64,000 bases of DNA from Aurantiacibacter zhengii (GCF_003584125.1 NZ_QXFL01000004.1:1-64000), one strand, 5' to 3'; positions 1 to 11,336 are shown, counted from the first letter of the stretch. Notes: generated by a model from the sequence alone, not told the origin. Translations and numbers: made by a program.

Positions 1-1
1 C

Positions 2-1906
<1,905 letters not shown>

Positions 1907-1917
1907 TAGCGGGCCGC

Positions 1918-3231
1918 TCAGATGGCGGTGCTGAATTGCCGCGCACTTTGCCGACGATAGGGATCGAACGCCGACGCTATGCTGCGCGCATAGGGCACAG
2001 CATGGTCGCCTATAGTCACATGGCCGTTGTCCAGCGAGCACAGGCCAGCCTTCAGATAAGGCGTTAGGCGCGCGCTGGCCGCGTCCAGCGTAGCGCTTCC
2101 CACCCGCGCACGGCCCCGGCACAGCAGTTCCTCGATGATCGCGCCGCAGCGGCGATCCTCTATGCTGCGGCGCTTGCCGCGTGTCACCGTCAGCCGGCCT
2201 TGTGAAAGCATTTCCCGGTAGCGGCCCGAATTCTTTTCGTTCTGTGCCAGCAATCCGGGGAAGGAACTTATGGCGGAAGCGCCGAGTCCGATCAGAACAG
2301 GTGCCTGGTCCTCGGTAAAGCCCTGGAAATTCCGCCGCAGCCTGCCCTCTCGCGAAGCCACGGCAATCGGATCGCCAGGCGTCGCGAAATGGTCGAAACC
2401 GATGGGCTGGTAACCTGCGGCCAGCAGCCGCTCGTAGCCTGATGCCGCCATGGCGAAACGTGCCGCGTTATCCGGAAGGTTCGAAGCGTCTATCTGGCGC
2501 TGGCGGGGAAACATGCCTGGCACGTGGGCATAGCCGAACAGGGCGATGCGATCCGCGCCAAAGCGTGCGGCGCAATCCAGCGACTGCTCGAGATCCTCCA
2601 TCGTCTGGCCCGGCAGGCCGTACATGAGATCGAAGTTCATCGAGGTGATCCCGGCCTCGCGGAGGATCTCCACGCCTCTCTCGATCATCTCCACCGGCTG
2701 CACGCGGCCGATCGCTTCCTGCAAGCGCGGGGAGAAGGTCTGCACCCCCATGCTCGAATGCGTGGCCCCGATCCCGCGCAACACCGCCTGCCATTCGTCG
2801 GTAAGGGTCCGGGGGTCGAGTTCGACCGAGACCGTCGGCCTATCCAGCGGAAACTTGATGACGAGCTGGTCGAACAGGCGAACGAGATCGACCGGGGCGA
2901 CCGCATTGGGACTGCCGCCGCCGAATGCGATGCGCGTGACGCGGGCATTGGCCGGCAACAGCGCGGCAACCAGCGCGATCTCGCGGTGCAGGGCTTCCAT
3001 GTAACTGGCGAGGCGCTGCTTGCGGTTGGCCGCCGCCGTGTTGCAGCCGCAGTACCAGCATATCTTCTCGCAGAACGGGATGTGGATATAGAGCGATACC
3101 TCGCCAGTCGCCGTGGCGACCGCATCGGCAAGGTCCGCCGGGCCGATGTCATCGGCAAATTCCGCCGCGGTAGGATAGCTGGTATAGCGCGGAACCGGCA
3201 CGGCGAGCAGATCGGGATAGTAAGGCCACAT
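1918..3231 (-). CDS. hemN: oxygen-independent coproporphyrinogen III oxidase
   Basis: Radical-SAM enzyme that decarboxylates coproporphyrinogen III to protoporphyrinogen IX without O2, feeding haem and bacteriochlorophyll synthesis when oxygen is low. The 437-residue length is normal. The iron-sulfur motif is C54-x3-C58-x2-C61 followed by C63 (PFCEKICWYCGCN), and a GGGSPN motif follows. An FNR-type box lies about 36 bases upstream of the ATG, inside the end of the preceding small gene. HemN could also be called HemZ-like, but the GCN context after the cluster favours true HemN. Confidence 0.93.
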   Translation of the reverse strand: MWPYYPDLLAVPVPRYTSYPTAAEFADDIGPADLADAVATATGEVSLYIHIPFCEKICWYCGCNTAAANRKQRLASYMEALHREIALVAALLPANARVTRIAFGGGSPNAVAPVDLVRLFDQLVIKFPLDRPTVSVELDPRTLTDEWQAVLRGIGATHSSMGVQTFSPRLQEAIGRVQPVEMIERGVEILREAGITSMNFDLMYGLPGQTMEDLEQSLDCAARFGADRIALFGYAHVPGMFPRQRQIDASNLPDNAARFAMAASGYERLLAAGYQPIGFDHFATPGDPIAVASREGRLRRNFQGFTEDQAPVLIGLGASAISSFPGLLAQNEKNSGRYREMLSQGRLTVTRGKRRSIEDRRCGAIIEELLCRGRARVGSATLDAASARLTPYLKAGLCSLDNGHVTIGDHAVPYARSIASAFDPYRRQSARQFSTAI

Positions 3232-3263
3232 GCGATTATCCCTTCACTGGTTTGCGGGCGGTT

Positions 3264-3497
3264 TCATTGTTCTGGATCAACGGCATCGCGTTTCTCGCGC
3301 CGCTGGCATCCCTTGGCGCAGCAAAGCGTGGCGGGCATGGCGGGCGCATCGCCCGATTTCAGAGGAATGGCGAGAGTGCCGCCGTGGCACAGGGCCAGCA
3401 CGAGCCGGGATTGCCCCGTATCGCCGGGCAGAGCGATCGAACCAGCCATGGCCGGAACAAGTGCCGCGATCCCGACGATCTGTCCCACCATGCTCAT
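3264..3497 (-). CDS. small cysteine-containing protein of unknown function, last gene of the cco operon
   Basis: A 77-residue protein with no recognised family. The N-terminal 25 residues are hydrophobic and could be a signal peptide or a single membrane segment. The C-terminal half holds a CHGG motif and a CCAKGC cluster, a spacing that could bind metal such as copper. Its ATG overlaps the ccoS stop codon (ATGA), which argues for real, coupled translation. The placement after the copper ATPase and CcoS suggests a part in cbb3 oxidase or copper handling, but that is inference. Confidence 0.6.
   Translation of the reverse strand: MSMVGQIVGIAALVPAMAGSIALPGDTGQSRLVLALCHGGTLAIPLKSGDAPAMPATLCCAKGCQRREKRDAVDPEQ
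3267..3280 (-). promoter_or_regulatory. FNR-type box upstream of hemN
   Basis: Read on the minus strand the site is TTGAT-CCAG-AACAA, one mismatch from the FNR/FixK consensus TTGAT-N4-ATCAA. It is centred about 42 bases before the hemN ATG and lies inside the 3' end of the small upstream gene. Control of hemN by FnrL is established in Rhodobacter; here it is inferred from the match and from the fnrL gene in this window. Confidence 0.65.
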
Positions 3498-3649
3498 GCG
3501 GGGCTATCCTCATCATCGTCCAGCAGGATGCGCGCGGCCGCGCCATCGGGATCCTCGAACTGGTTGTTGCGCAGCGCCCAGAAGAACGCGGCCAGACCAG
3601 CCAGGCCCAGCAGCAGCGCGATGGGCAAGAGGATGATCACTCCATTCAC
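3494..3649 (-). CDS. ccoS: cbb3 oxidase maturation protein CcoS
   Basis: A 51-residue single-span membrane protein needed to insert redox cofactors into cbb3 oxidase. It starts at a GTG (GTGAATGGAGTG) that overlaps the ccoI stop codon, then runs through a hydrophobic helix (ILLPIALLLGLAGLAAFFWA). The NNQFEDPDGAAARIL segment that follows is characteristic of CcoS: a transmembrane helix, then Q-(F/Y)-(D/E)-D-x-x-G-x-A-x-R-I-L. The gene end overlaps the next small gene by ATGA. Confidence 0.9.
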   Translation of the reverse strand: MNGVIILLPIALLLGLAGLAAFFWALRNNQFEDPDGAAARILLDDDEDSPA

Positions 3650-5760
3650 TTTGCAGCTCTCATCAGGCGCAGCGAATTGGCCACCACCAGCAGCGAACTG
3701 GCGGACATGGCAATCGCAGCGATCAGCGGCGTCACCAGTCCCGCGACAGCCAGCGGTACGGCAAACAGGTTGTAGACGATGGCAAGGGCGAAGTTCTGCT
3801 TCACCACCTGCATGGTCTTCCGGGAAGCGCGCACGGTGCGTGGCAGGGCAGACAGCGAATCCTGCACAAACACGAAATCGGCAGCCTGCAGTCCCACGTC
3901 GCTGGCAGAGCCCGGTGCGATGGAGACATTGGCTGCAGCCAGCGCCGGTCCATCGTTCAGGCCATCGCCAACCATCAGTACCTTTCGGTCAGCATTGCGC
4001 AGCCGGGCGACCAGCGCCTGCTTGTCTTCCGGTCGGGCATTGGCCTGCACTGTCAGGCCGACTTCGCGGGCCACGCCTGCCGCGCCCCGTGCCGTATCGC
4101 CCGACAGTATCGAGCACTCGATACCCTGCGCCTGCAATAGTTCGATAGCGTCACGGGCATCCGGGCGCAGCGTATCGGCAACTGGGATCAGGCGATCCGG
4201 CCCCAGTCCGGTCTGCAGAAGGACGGCGGTAGTGCCCGAAGTTTCGGGCCGCTTCAGTGCTACCGCGCGGCCCTCGCAGGTGCCGAACACGCCCTCGCCT
4301 GCCCGCTCTATGACGTTCGTCAGCGTGGCCGAAACGATCCCGTTCGAGGTCAGCGCCTTTTCAAGTGCGCGCGACAGCGGGTGCCGGCTGTGCGACGCGA
4401 GCGCGAGAGCGATTGCCGCCTCATCCTCGCTCAGGGTCGCCAGCGACTGTTCATCGGGCACCGGGCGGCCCAGCGTCAGTGTGCCGGTCTTGTCGAGTAG
4501 TGCGCGGTCAATACTGGCGAGGCGTTCGAAGGCGGACCCGTCCTTCACCAGGATACCTGCGCGCATGAGGGCGCCGCTCGCCACCACCTGCGACACCGGA
4601 ACGGCGAGGCCGAGGGCGCAGGGACAGGTGATGATGAGCACGGCCACGCCGATCACCAGCGCCTGGTAGAGCGAAGCCCCGGCCACCAGCCAGCCGACCA
4701 CGGTCAGCAGGGCGAGCGAATGGACGGCGGGCGCATAGAGCCGCGCGGCGCGGTCCGCGATGCGGACGTAGCGGCTGCGGTCCTGCGTACTGGCTTCCAT
4801 CAGGCGGGCGATCTCGGCCAGCGTGGTGTCGGCGCCGGCGCTGCTGACGCGCACGTCCACCGGTGCTTCGAGGTTCAGCGTTCCGGCCAGCGCCGTTTCG
4901 CCCTGCGCCAGCGCGACCGGGCGGCTCTCGCCCGTCAGCAGGGACTGGTCGAACCGGCTGCGACCCGAAACTATCTCGCCATCGGCGGCCAGGCGTTCTC
5001 CCGTGGCAACGCGCATCACCATGCCCGGCTGCAGGTCCTCGGCGGCGAGATAGGTCAGCGATCCGTCAGCGCCGACGACCTGCGCGCCCTTGGCCGCCTG
5101 GCTCACCAGCGCCTCCACGCCGCTGCGCGCCCTGTCGCGCATCATCGCATCGAGCACGCGGCCCGCCAGCAGGAAGGTGAGCAGCATAAGTGCCCCATCG
5201 AACCACGCGTGCTGGCCGCCGACCCACGTTTCGTAGAGGCTGAGACCGCTGGCGATGATGACGCCGAGCGAGATCGGCACGTCCATGTTCGTAGTGCCGC
5301 GCTTCAACGCACCCCATGCGGACCTGAAGAACGGCCGCCCGGCAAAGCCGATGGCGGGCAGCGCGATCAGCGCGGAAATCCAGTGGAACAGTTCCCGCGT
5401 GGAGCCTTCCGCGCCCGACCACACGCTGACCGACAGCAGCATCACGTTCATCGCCGCAAAGGCCGCGACGGCCAGTGGAGCCAGCAGCGGCTTTACCGCA
5501 CTGTAGGGCCGCTCCGCCTGCTTGCGACGCGGCTGCGCCTCGAACCCGGCCTCGGCGATGAAGTGGGTCAGGTCGCCCTCGTCCACGGTGCCATCGTGCG
5601 TTACCGTCACCATGCGCGAGGACAGGTTCACGCGGGCAGCGACCACGCCGTCATGCGCCAAGAGACCGCGCTCCACCTTGCTCATGCAACCGGCGCAGTG
5701 CATCCCCGGCACGGCGAGAACGCTGACGTGCTCGTCGGGAAATTGCGGCAGCGCGGTCAT
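3646..5760 (-). CDS. ccoI: copper-transporting P1B-type ATPase CcoI/FixI
   Basis: Inner-membrane P-type ATPase that exports copper for cbb3 oxidase assembly. The 704 residues contain an N-terminal heavy-metal-associated domain with C22-x2-C25 (GMHCAGC), the CPCAL transmembrane metal site at about residue 378, the phosphorylation motif DKTGTLT at about 423 and the hinge motif GDGLNDGPAL at about 600. Its start overlaps the ccoH stop by 4 bases and its stop overlaps the ccoS GTG. The position inside ccoNOQPGHIS separates it from a general CopA-type copper exporter. Confidence 0.95.
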   Translation of the reverse strand: MTALPQFPDEHVSVLAVPGMHCAGCMSKVERGLLAHDGVVAARVNLSSRMVTVTHDGTVDEGDLTHFIAEAGFEAQPRRKQAERPYSAVKPLLAPLAVAAFAAMNVMLLSVSVWSGAEGSTRELFHWISALIALPAIGFAGRPFFRSAWGALKRGTTNMDVPISLGVIIASGLSLYETWVGGQHAWFDGALMLLTFLLAGRVLDAMMRDRARSGVEALVSQAAKGAQVVGADGSLTYLAAEDLQPGMVMRVATGERLAADGEIVSGRSRFDQSLLTGESRPVALAQGETALAGTLNLEAPVDVRVSSAGADTTLAEIARLMEASTQDRSRYVRIADRAARLYAPAVHSLALLTVVGWLVAGASLYQALVIGVAVLIITCPCALGLAVPVSQVVASGALMRAGILVKDGSAFERLASIDRALLDKTGTLTLGRPVPDEQSLATLSEDEAAIALALASHSRHPLSRALEKALTSNGIVSATLTNVIERAGEGVFGTCEGRAVALKRPETSGTTAVLLQTGLGPDRLIPVADTLRPDARDAIELLQAQGIECSILSGDTARGAAGVAREVGLTVQANARPEDKQALVARLRNADRKVLMVGDGLNDGPALAAANVSIAPGSASDVGLQAADFVFVQDSLSALPRTVRASRKTMQVVKQNFALAIVYNLFAVPLAVAGLVTPLIAAIAMSASSLLVVANSLRLMRAAK

Positions 5761-6218
5761 GAGAGATCATCCTCACGCCGCCAGGTAGAGACACCGTCAC
5801 TCAGTTCCAGCCGCAGCGTCCAGCGGCCTTCGGGCAGTTCCTCGTCGGAGAGGTAGGTGCCCTCCCCGATGCGCGAAAAGCCGAGCGTCTGGTCGGGCCT
5901 GCGCCCGAGTGGGTGGCGGGCCGTTGCCGTGGCCGAGAGGTAATCGGGTGCGCCATCGACGGAGACGACCAGCCGCCCATCCGGGCGCCACGTCGTGACC
6001 GCCTGCCAGCCCAGCGCCTCGCTTTCGCGCGCCTGCTCCAGCCACCCATTGTATTCCTGGCTGGCGACATAGGAATTCTGGACAACGATCCCACCGAAGG
6101 TGGAGCTGGCGTAGCTTGCCATAGTGAAGTTCACCGCCGCCACGCTGCCGAAGAAGGCGACGAGGATGCCGGTCATGTGCCAGCCGGTGAACTGCTTGCG
6201 GGATGTCTTGGCCATCAT
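5757..6218 (-). CDS. ccoH: cbb3 oxidase assembly protein CcoH/FixH
   Basis: A 153-residue protein with one N-terminal membrane helix (about residues 13-35) and a periplasmic FixH domain. The NSYVASQEYNGWLEQARESEALGW segment (given here only in outline: YVASQEYN then W and E residues) is typical of FixH. It stabilises the CcoNO subcomplex and works with CcoI. The ATG overlaps the ccoG stop codon by 4 bases and the end overlaps ccoI. Confidence 0.88.
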   Translation of the reverse strand: MMAKTSRKQFTGWHMTGILVAFFGSVAAVNFTMASYASSTFGGIVVQNSYVASQEYNGWLEQARESEALGWQAVTTWRPDGRLVVSVDGAPDYLSATATARHPLGRRPDQTLGFSRIGEGTYLSDEELPEGRWTLRLELSDGVSTWRREDDLS

Positions 6219-7669
6219 TCGTCTCCGGGTGTCACGAAGCGGACTTCCACCGCGTCTGTTTCTGCCTGCTCGTCCAGCGAGACGACCGACAGGCTGAAAT
6301 CCTGCGCATCGGTGCCCTGCGGCGCGCGCACGTAGAGGCGCACGGTCTGGGTCGCGTCGGCAGGTACGGGCAAGTCGATCGTGCGAGCTGCATCGTCACC
6401 GGACATCGTGTCGGACCACATCACCGCCCCGGGCAGGCCCTCGATCCCCACGCGCATTTCGCGCGGGCGGGCTTCCATGTTGCGCAGCTTCACGGTGTAG
6501 TTGTTGCGCACCTCGCCATCGCTCATCAGCATGTAGGGCGGATTGCGATCGGGCGCGGCGCTGATTTCCGTATGCGTGCGGGCGGAAAGGGCGAACAGCA
6601 GGCCAAGGCCGATGCCCGCCCAGACGCAGAAATACAGCACCGAGCGTGGGCGAAGAACCTTCTTCCACGTCGGGCGATGGTCCTGTCCCCTGATCTCGCC
6701 CTCGCTATCTTCCAGCGTCAGGTAGTCGATCAGCCCGCGCGGGCGGCCTACTTCGTCCATCACCCGGTCGCAGGCGTCGATGCAAAGGCCGCAGGTGATG
6801 CAGGAGATGTCCGGTCCCTTGCGGATGTCCCAGCCCGTGGGGCACACGGCCACGCACTGGTTGCAGTCGATGCAGTCGCCGAATTCGCCGGGGTGCTTCT
6901 GCGCCTTCTTCACGCTGCCGCGCGGTTCGCCGCGCCAGTCCTTGTAGGTAACGGTGAGGGACTTTTCGTCCATCATCGCGGTCTGTATGCGCGGCCAGGG
7001 GCACATGTAGATGCACACCTGCTCGCGCATGAAACCGCCGAAGATGAAGGTGGTGGCGGTCAGGATGCCGACGGTCGCGTAGGCGACGAAGGGCGCTTCC
7101 AGCGTCCAGAACTCGCGCACCAGCGTGGGCGCGTCGGCAAAGTACATGATCCATGCGCCGCCGGTCCAGAAGGCGATGACGAGGTAGATCGTCCATTTGA
7201 ACAATCGCCGCGCGATCTTGCCCGCCGTCCACGGCGCCGCGTCCAGCCGCATACGCTTGTTCCGGTCACCGTCCACGAAGCGGTCGACATGCTGGAACAG
7301 GTCCGTCCACACGGTCTGCGGGCAGGCGTAGCCGCACCAGGCGCGGCCCACCATGCTGGTGAGAAGGAAAAGCCCGATGCCCGCCATGATCAGCAATCCG
7401 GCCACGAAATAGAACTCGTGCGGCCAGATCTCGATGTTGAACATGTAGAACCGGCGGTTCGCCAGGTCGACGAGCACGGCCTGATCCGGCGCGTAGGGTC
7501 CACGGTCCCAGCGGATCCACGGCGTTCCGTAATAGATCGCCAGGGTGACAAGCATGATCAGCCACTTGAAGCGGCGGAAGAACCCGTCGATCCGCTTGGG
7601 ATGCACTTTCCTGCGGGACTCGTAAGTGCCCAGCAGGCTGTGATGCAGTTGGGGATCAGGGCTGTTCAT
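6215..7669 (-). CDS. ccoG: cbb3 oxidase accessory protein CcoG (4Fe-4S copper reductase)
   Basis: Membrane ferredoxin-like protein, reported in Rhodobacter to reduce Cu(II) for cbb3 assembly. It has five predicted membrane helices, a GYACPQTVW motif, a CMCPWPR motif, and two 4Fe-4S binding patterns (CIDCNQCVAVCP and CITCGLCIDACD), then an IgG-like C-terminal domain. The ATG at 7667-7669 is preferred, giving 484 residues (MNSPDPQLHH) and overlapping the end of ccoP by 14 bases. An earlier in-frame start would lie deep inside ccoP. Confidence 0.93.
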   Translation of the reverse strand: MNSPDPQLHHSLLGTYESRRKVHPKRIDGFFRRFKWLIMLVTLAIYYGTPWIRWDRGPYAPDQAVLVDLANRRFYMFNIEIWPHEFYFVAGLLIMAGIGLFLLTSMVGRAWCGYACPQTVWTDLFQHVDRFVDGDRNKRMRLDAAPWTAGKIARRLFKWTIYLVIAFWTGGAWIMYFADAPTLVREFWTLEAPFVAYATVGILTATTFIFGGFMREQVCIYMCPWPRIQTAMMDEKSLTVTYKDWRGEPRGSVKKAQKHPGEFGDCIDCNQCVAVCPTGWDIRKGPDISCITCGLCIDACDRVMDEVGRPRGLIDYLTLEDSEGEIRGQDHRPTWKKVLRPRSVLYFCVWAGIGLGLLFALSARTHTEISAAPDRNPPYMLMSDGEVRNNYTVKLRNMEARPREMRVGIEGLPGAVMWSDTMSGDDAARTIDLPVPADATQTVRLYVRAPQGTDAQDFSLSVVSLDEQAETDAVEVRFVTPGDE

Positions 7670-8567
7670 CGACCTCGACCTCGGGATCCTCGGCAACTTC
7701 GATGAAGTCCTCACCTCCCCCGAGCGAATGGACATAGGCGGCCAGCATGGAGATGGTGACCGGGTCGAGGCGCCCCTCCCACTTGGGCATCATGCCCATT
7801 CTGGGATTGAGTATCTGCGACGTGATGGCTTCCCGGCTGCTGCCGCGCAGCCAGATCGCATCGGAAAGGTTCGGCGCTCCGAACTGGCGGGAGCCTTTCC
7901 CGGCAGGACCATGGCAGGCCGCGCAGTTCTGCTCGAACAGCTCCGCACCGCGCGCATCGGGTTCTCCCAGGCCGCTGAGCGAGCGAACGTGGTCGACAAC
8001 CGCGCTCACCTCCTGTGGCGCGAGAATTCCGTCGAAGCTCGGCATGGCGCTGAAACGGGTCTCGCTATCGCCGGACTGTCGGATGCCATGCGTCAGCGTG
8101 TATTCGATGGCGCGGATATCGCCGCCCCACAGCCAGTCGTCATCGTTGAGGTTGGGATAGCCCAGTTCCTGATTGCCCGCCGCGCCGGAACCGTGGCACT
8201 GGATGCAGTGGATCTGGAACGCGGCGCGGCCACCGGCCACGGCCTGCTGCATCAGCGGCGCATCTTCGGAAAGGCGTTCGAGCGGGACCTGCGCGATTTC
8301 CTCGCGCACCGTGGCGCGGGCCTGGTCGGCAACGGCCATTTCCTCGGCCAGTTGTCCCCGACTGGTCCAGCCGAGCACGCCTTCGGTGCCCTTCTCGATC
8401 AGCGGCCATGCCGGGAACAGGATCACGTAGCCCAGCGCCCACACGACCGTGGCGTAGAAGGTCCACAACCACCAGCGGGGCAGCGGGGTGTTCAATTCCT
8501 CGATGCCGTCCCACTCGTGGCCGACAAATTCGGTGCCGGTGGGCTCGTCGACTCTTTTGTTACCCAT
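7656..8567 (-). CDS. ccoP: cbb3 cytochrome c oxidase subunit III, dihaem CcoP
   Basis: Membrane-anchored dihaem cytochrome c that receives electrons for the cbb3 oxidase. The protein has 303 residues: a cytoplasmic start, one or two hydrophobic segments between residues 31 and 57, then two cytochrome domains with haem motifs C121-IQ-CH and C214-AA-CH. It overlaps ccoQ by 8 bases upstream and ccoG downstream. The acidic C-terminus (EDPEVEVDEQP) is unremarkable for the family. Confidence 0.95.
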   Translation of the reverse strand: MGNKRVDEPTGTEFVGHEWDGIEELNTPLPRWWLWTFYATVVWALGYVILFPAWPLIEKGTEGVLGWTSRGQLAEEMAVADQARATVREEIAQVPLERLSEDAPLMQQAVAGGRAAFQIHCIQCHGSGAAGNQELGYPNLNDDDWLWGGDIRAIEYTLTHGIRQSGDSETRFSAMPSFDGILAPQEVSAVVDHVRSLSGLGEPDARGAELFEQNCAACHGPAGKGSRQFGAPNLSDAIWLRGSSREAITSQILNPRMGMMPKWEGRLDPVTISMLAAYVHSLGGGEDFIEVAEDPEVEVDEQP

Positions 8568-8730
8568 CGTTCTCGTCCTTGAAGATCATCTTGGCGGCAT
8601 TGTCGTGGTGCGGTTTCGCAGCCGGACGGAAGGCCCAGAGGCCGAAGAACAGCCACAGCAGCACCATGGCCAGCAGGCCCCAGCTATCGGCCAGGTGACG
8701 CAGGAATTCGTATGTCGAGTGCCCGCTCAT
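8560..8730 (-). CDS. ccoQ: cbb3 oxidase subunit IV CcoQ/FixQ
   Basis: A 56-residue single-helix membrane protein that stabilises the cbb3 complex. Residues 15-34 form the membrane segment ([20 protein letters not shown]), followed by [11 protein letters not shown] and an acidic end, the usual CcoQ layout. The ATG overlaps the ccoO stop codon (ATGA). Its size, helix and position between ccoO and ccoP make the identification safe. Confidence 0.9.
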   Translation of the reverse strand: MSGHSTYEFLRHLADSWGLLAMVLLWLFFGLWAFRPAAKPHHDNAAKMIFKDENDG

Positions 8731-9548
8731 CGGCCTGTCTCCGATGCCAGTTCTTCCTGCGCGGCGGCGCTGTTCACATCCACCAGCGTGCCCAGCATCT
8801 GCAGGTAGGCGACCAGCGCATCCATCTCGGTAACGCGCGTGGGATCGCCGTCGAAATCGCGCACCTGGGCGCCGGGATAGCGTTCCTCCAGGTCCCCTGC
8901 GGGCACATCGGGATCGGCCTGCGCGATCAGGTCGGCCTCGGCATTCGCGAGATCGGTATCGGTATAGGGCACGCCCACGATGCGCAGCGCTTTTAGCATC
9001 CCCTCGGGATCGGGCACGCGAAGGCTCGTCTCCGACAGGAAGCCGTATTGCGGCATGATCGATTGCGGCACCACGCTTTGCGGGTTTTCCAGGTGCTGCA
9101 CATGCCATTCGTCGGAATAGCGACCGCCCACGCGCGCCAGGTCTGGCCCGGTGCGCTTGGAGCCCCACTGGAACGGGTGGTCGTACATCGATTCCGCCGC
9201 CAGCGAGTAGTGGCCGTAGCGCTCCACCTCGTCACGGAAGGGGCGGATCATCTGGCTGTGGCAGGTGTAGCACCCTTCGCGCACGTAGATATCGCGTCCG
9301 GCCTGCTCCAGCGGGGTGTAGGGGCGCATGCCCTCCACTTCCTCGATGGTGTTATCGATCCAGAAGAGCGGGGCGATCTCCACGATGCCGCCGATTGCCA
9401 CCACTACCAGCGCGATGGCGCCCAGCAGGGTCACATTGCGCTCCAGCACCTGGTGCCCCTTCACCGTGGCGGCGACATCGGGCGGCACGTCGGAAAGCGG
9501 CGGTGCGGACCTGGCCTGATTTCTTTGGACGTTGTCTTTGTCGGTCAT
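8727..9548 (-). CDS. ccoO: cbb3 cytochrome c oxidase subunit II, monohaem CcoO
   Basis: Membrane-anchored monohaem cytochrome c of the cbb3 oxidase. The 273 residues include one N-terminal helix (about 40-62), the haem motif C93-YT-CH in the typical [15 protein letters not shown] block, and the [15 protein letters not shown] block. The chosen ATG at 9546-9548 has a GAGA ribosome-binding site 8 bases before it. A second ATG at 9561-9563 overlaps the ccoN stop by ATGA and would add five residues; either is possible. Confidence 0.94.
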   Translation of the reverse strand: MTDKDNVQRNQARSAPPLSDVPPDVAATVKGHQVLERNVTLLGAIALVVVAIGGIVEIAPLFWIDNTIEEVEGMRPYTPLEQAGRDIYVREGCYTCHSQMIRPFRDEVERYGHYSLAAESMYDHPFQWGSKRTGPDLARVGGRYSDEWHVQHLENPQSVVPQSIMPQYGFLSETSLRVPDPEGMLKALRIVGVPYTDTDLANAEADLIAQADPDVPAGDLEERYPGAQVRDFDGDPTRVTEMDALVAYLQMLGTLVDVNSAAAQEELASETGR

Positions 9549-9559
9549 GTCCGTCTCTT

Positions 9560-11215
9560 TCATTCGGCAGGCGTGGCGACGAACGGGCGGTCCGCCGCTT
9601 CGTCGTATTTCGCATCGTTCATGGGAGCTTCGGTGCGCAGCTTGCCGGCGATGGTCAGCCACACGTTGGCGACCATGATCAGCGCACCGGCGAGGTACAT
9701 GAGGCCGCCCAACGCGCGCAGCAGGAACATCGGGTGCAATGCTGCCACGGTGTCGACGAAGCTGTTCACCAGGTATCCGTCGATGCCGTATTCGCGCCAC
9801 ATCAGGCCTTGGGTGATGCCCGCCACCCACATGCTGGCGGCGTAGAAAACGATGCCCACGGTCGCGAGCCAGAAGTGCCAGTTGACCATGCGCAGCGAAT
9901 ACAGCCGCTCGCGATTCCACAGGCGCGGGACGAGGAAGTAAACGGCGGCAAAGGTGATCATGCCGTTCCATCCCAGCGCGCCTGAGTGGACGTGGCCGAT
10001 GGTCCAGTCGGTGTAGTGCGACAGGGAATTGACGCTCTTGATCGACAGCATCGGCCCTTCGAAAGTGCTCATGCCGTAGAAGGCCAGCGCCATCACCATC
10101 ATGCGGATGATCGGATCGGTGCGGATCTTGTCCCATGCGCCGTTCAGCGTCATCAGGCCGTTGATCATGCCGCCCCAGCTGGGCATCCACAGCATGATGG
10201 AGAACACCATGCCCAGCGTCTGCGCCCAGTCGGGCAGCGCGGTGTAGTGAAGGTGGTGCGGGCCTGCCCAGATGTAGAGGAAGATCAGCGACCAGAAGTG
10301 GATGATCGACAGGCGATAGGAATAGACCGGCCGCTCCGCCTGCTTCGGCACGAAGTAGTACATCATGGCGAGGAAGCCGGCGGTGAGGAAGAAGCCCACC
10401 GCGTTGTGGCCATACCACCACTGCACCAGCGCGCCCTGCACGCCGCCAAAGACGGGATAGCTGCGCGAGCCCAGGAAGCTGACGGGAATGTCGAGATTGT
10501 TGACGACGTGCAGCATCGCCACCGTCAGGATGAAGGCGAGGTAGAACCAGTTGGCGACGTAGATGTGCGGCTCTTTGCGCTTCAGGATCGTGCCGACGAA
10601 GACAACCAGGTACACCACCCAGACCACGGTCAGCCACCAGTCGACGTACCATTCCGGCTCGGCATATTCCTTGCCCTGCGAGACGCCCAGCAGGTAGCCG
10701 GTCGCGGCCAGCACGATGAACAGCTGGTAGCCCCAGAACACGAAGCGCGCCGCGCCCGGAAAGGCCAGCCGCGCGCGGCAGGTGCGCTGCACGACGTAGA
10801 AGCTGGTGGCGATCAGCGCGTTGCCGCCAAAGGCGAAGATCACTGCGCTGGTATGCAGCGGGCGCACACGTCCGAAGTTGAACCAAGGTTCGAAATTCAG
10901 TTCGGGCCAGACCAGTTGCAGGGCGATAAAAAGCCCCGCCAGGAAACCGGCAATTCCCCAGAAGACCGTGGCGATGACACCCCAGCGTACCGGATCGTCG
11001 TCATAGCGCGACTGGTCCGCCGGAAGCCGAAGCACGTCACGCGTCTTCGCGTCGAACTCGGTATTCCAGACCGTTGCGACCAAGCCAATGAAGGCGGCGA
11101 TCGAGACGACCAGCATGTGCGCGGAGAAAGCCGCGTCCTGCGCGCCCGCCAGCGCGGCGAGGCACAGCAGCAGTATCGCGAACCACATGCCGGTGCGGGA
11201 GAGTGTAGCGTCCAT
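9560..11215 (-). CDS. ccoN: cbb3 cytochrome c oxidase subunit I CcoN
   Basis: Catalytic haem-copper oxidase subunit that reduces O2 to water with high affinity. The protein has 551 residues and about twelve to fourteen membrane helices. Haem and CuB ligand regions include [18 protein letters not shown] near residue 100, the [16 protein letters not shown] block near 265 and the [15 protein letters not shown] block near 320, with a later [12 protein letters not shown] block holding the low-spin haem ligand region. It is the first gene of the ccoNOQPGHIS operon and sits behind a perfect FNR box. Confidence 0.96.
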   Translation of the reverse strand: MDATLSRTGMWFAILLLCLAALAGAQDAAFSAHMLVVSIAAFIGLVATVWNTEFDAKTRDVLRLPADQSRYDDDPVRWGVIATVFWGIAGFLAGLFIALQLVWPELNFEPWFNFGRVRPLHTSAVIFAFGGNALIATSFYVVQRTCRARLAFPGAARFVFWGYQLFIVLAATGYLLGVSQGKEYAEPEWYVDWWLTVVWVVYLVVFVGTILKRKEPHIYVANWFYLAFILTVAMLHVVNNLDIPVSFLGSRSYPVFGGVQGALVQWWYGHNAVGFFLTAGFLAMMYYFVPKQAERPVYSYRLSIIHFWSLIFLYIWAGPHHLHYTALPDWAQTLGMVFSIMLWMPSWGGMINGLMTLNGAWDKIRTDPIIRMMVMALAFYGMSTFEGPMLSIKSVNSLSHYTDWTIGHVHSGALGWNGMITFAAVYFLVPRLWNRERLYSLRMVNWHFWLATVGIVFYAASMWVAGITQGLMWREYGIDGYLVNSFVDTVAALHPMFLLRALGGLMYLAGALIMVANVWLTIAGKLRTEAPMNDAKYDEAADRPFVATPAE

Positions 11216-11268
11216 TGTTTGACCCCTTCAGAACAAGGGGCCTTTGCGGCAGCGCAGCACCGGTTTCG

Positions 11269-11282
11269 TTGACCTGAGTCAA
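11269..11282 (-). promoter_or_regulatory. FNR box of the ccoN promoter
   Basis: TTGACCTGAGTCAA is a perfect inverted repeat (TTGAC-N4-GTCAA) that fits the alphaproteobacterial FNR/FixK consensus. It is centred about 60 bases upstream of the ccoN ATG, as expected for activation of the cbb3 operon at low oxygen. The site is symmetric, so it could also act on the divergent ompW gene. Confidence 0.85.
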
Positions 11283-11322
11283 AAACATCGTTTCGCGAAA
11301 AAGAAATTTTCGTGCGCGAAAT

Positions 11323-11336
11323 TTGCGCTGGGTCAA
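11323..11336 (+). promoter_or_regulatory. degenerate second FNR-type site toward ompW
   Basis: TTGCGCTGGGTCAA has the FNR spacing with one intact half (GTCAA) and one altered half (TTGCG). It is centred about 100 bases before the ompW ATG, about 54 bases from the perfect box. ompW is known to respond to FNR in enteric bacteria; function here is inferred. Confidence 0.35.

Noticed and set aside
8727-10886. A 719-codon minus-strand open frame across ccoO and part of ccoN
   Set aside because: Only the last 273 codons match CcoO. The rest reads out of frame through ccoN, which has strong family identity in its own frame.
9986-11272. A 428-codon plus-strand frame antisense to ccoN
   Set aside because: It is an opposite-strand shadow of a well-identified gene; His/Arg/Gln/Ala-rich composition is typical of antisense reading of GC-rich DNA.
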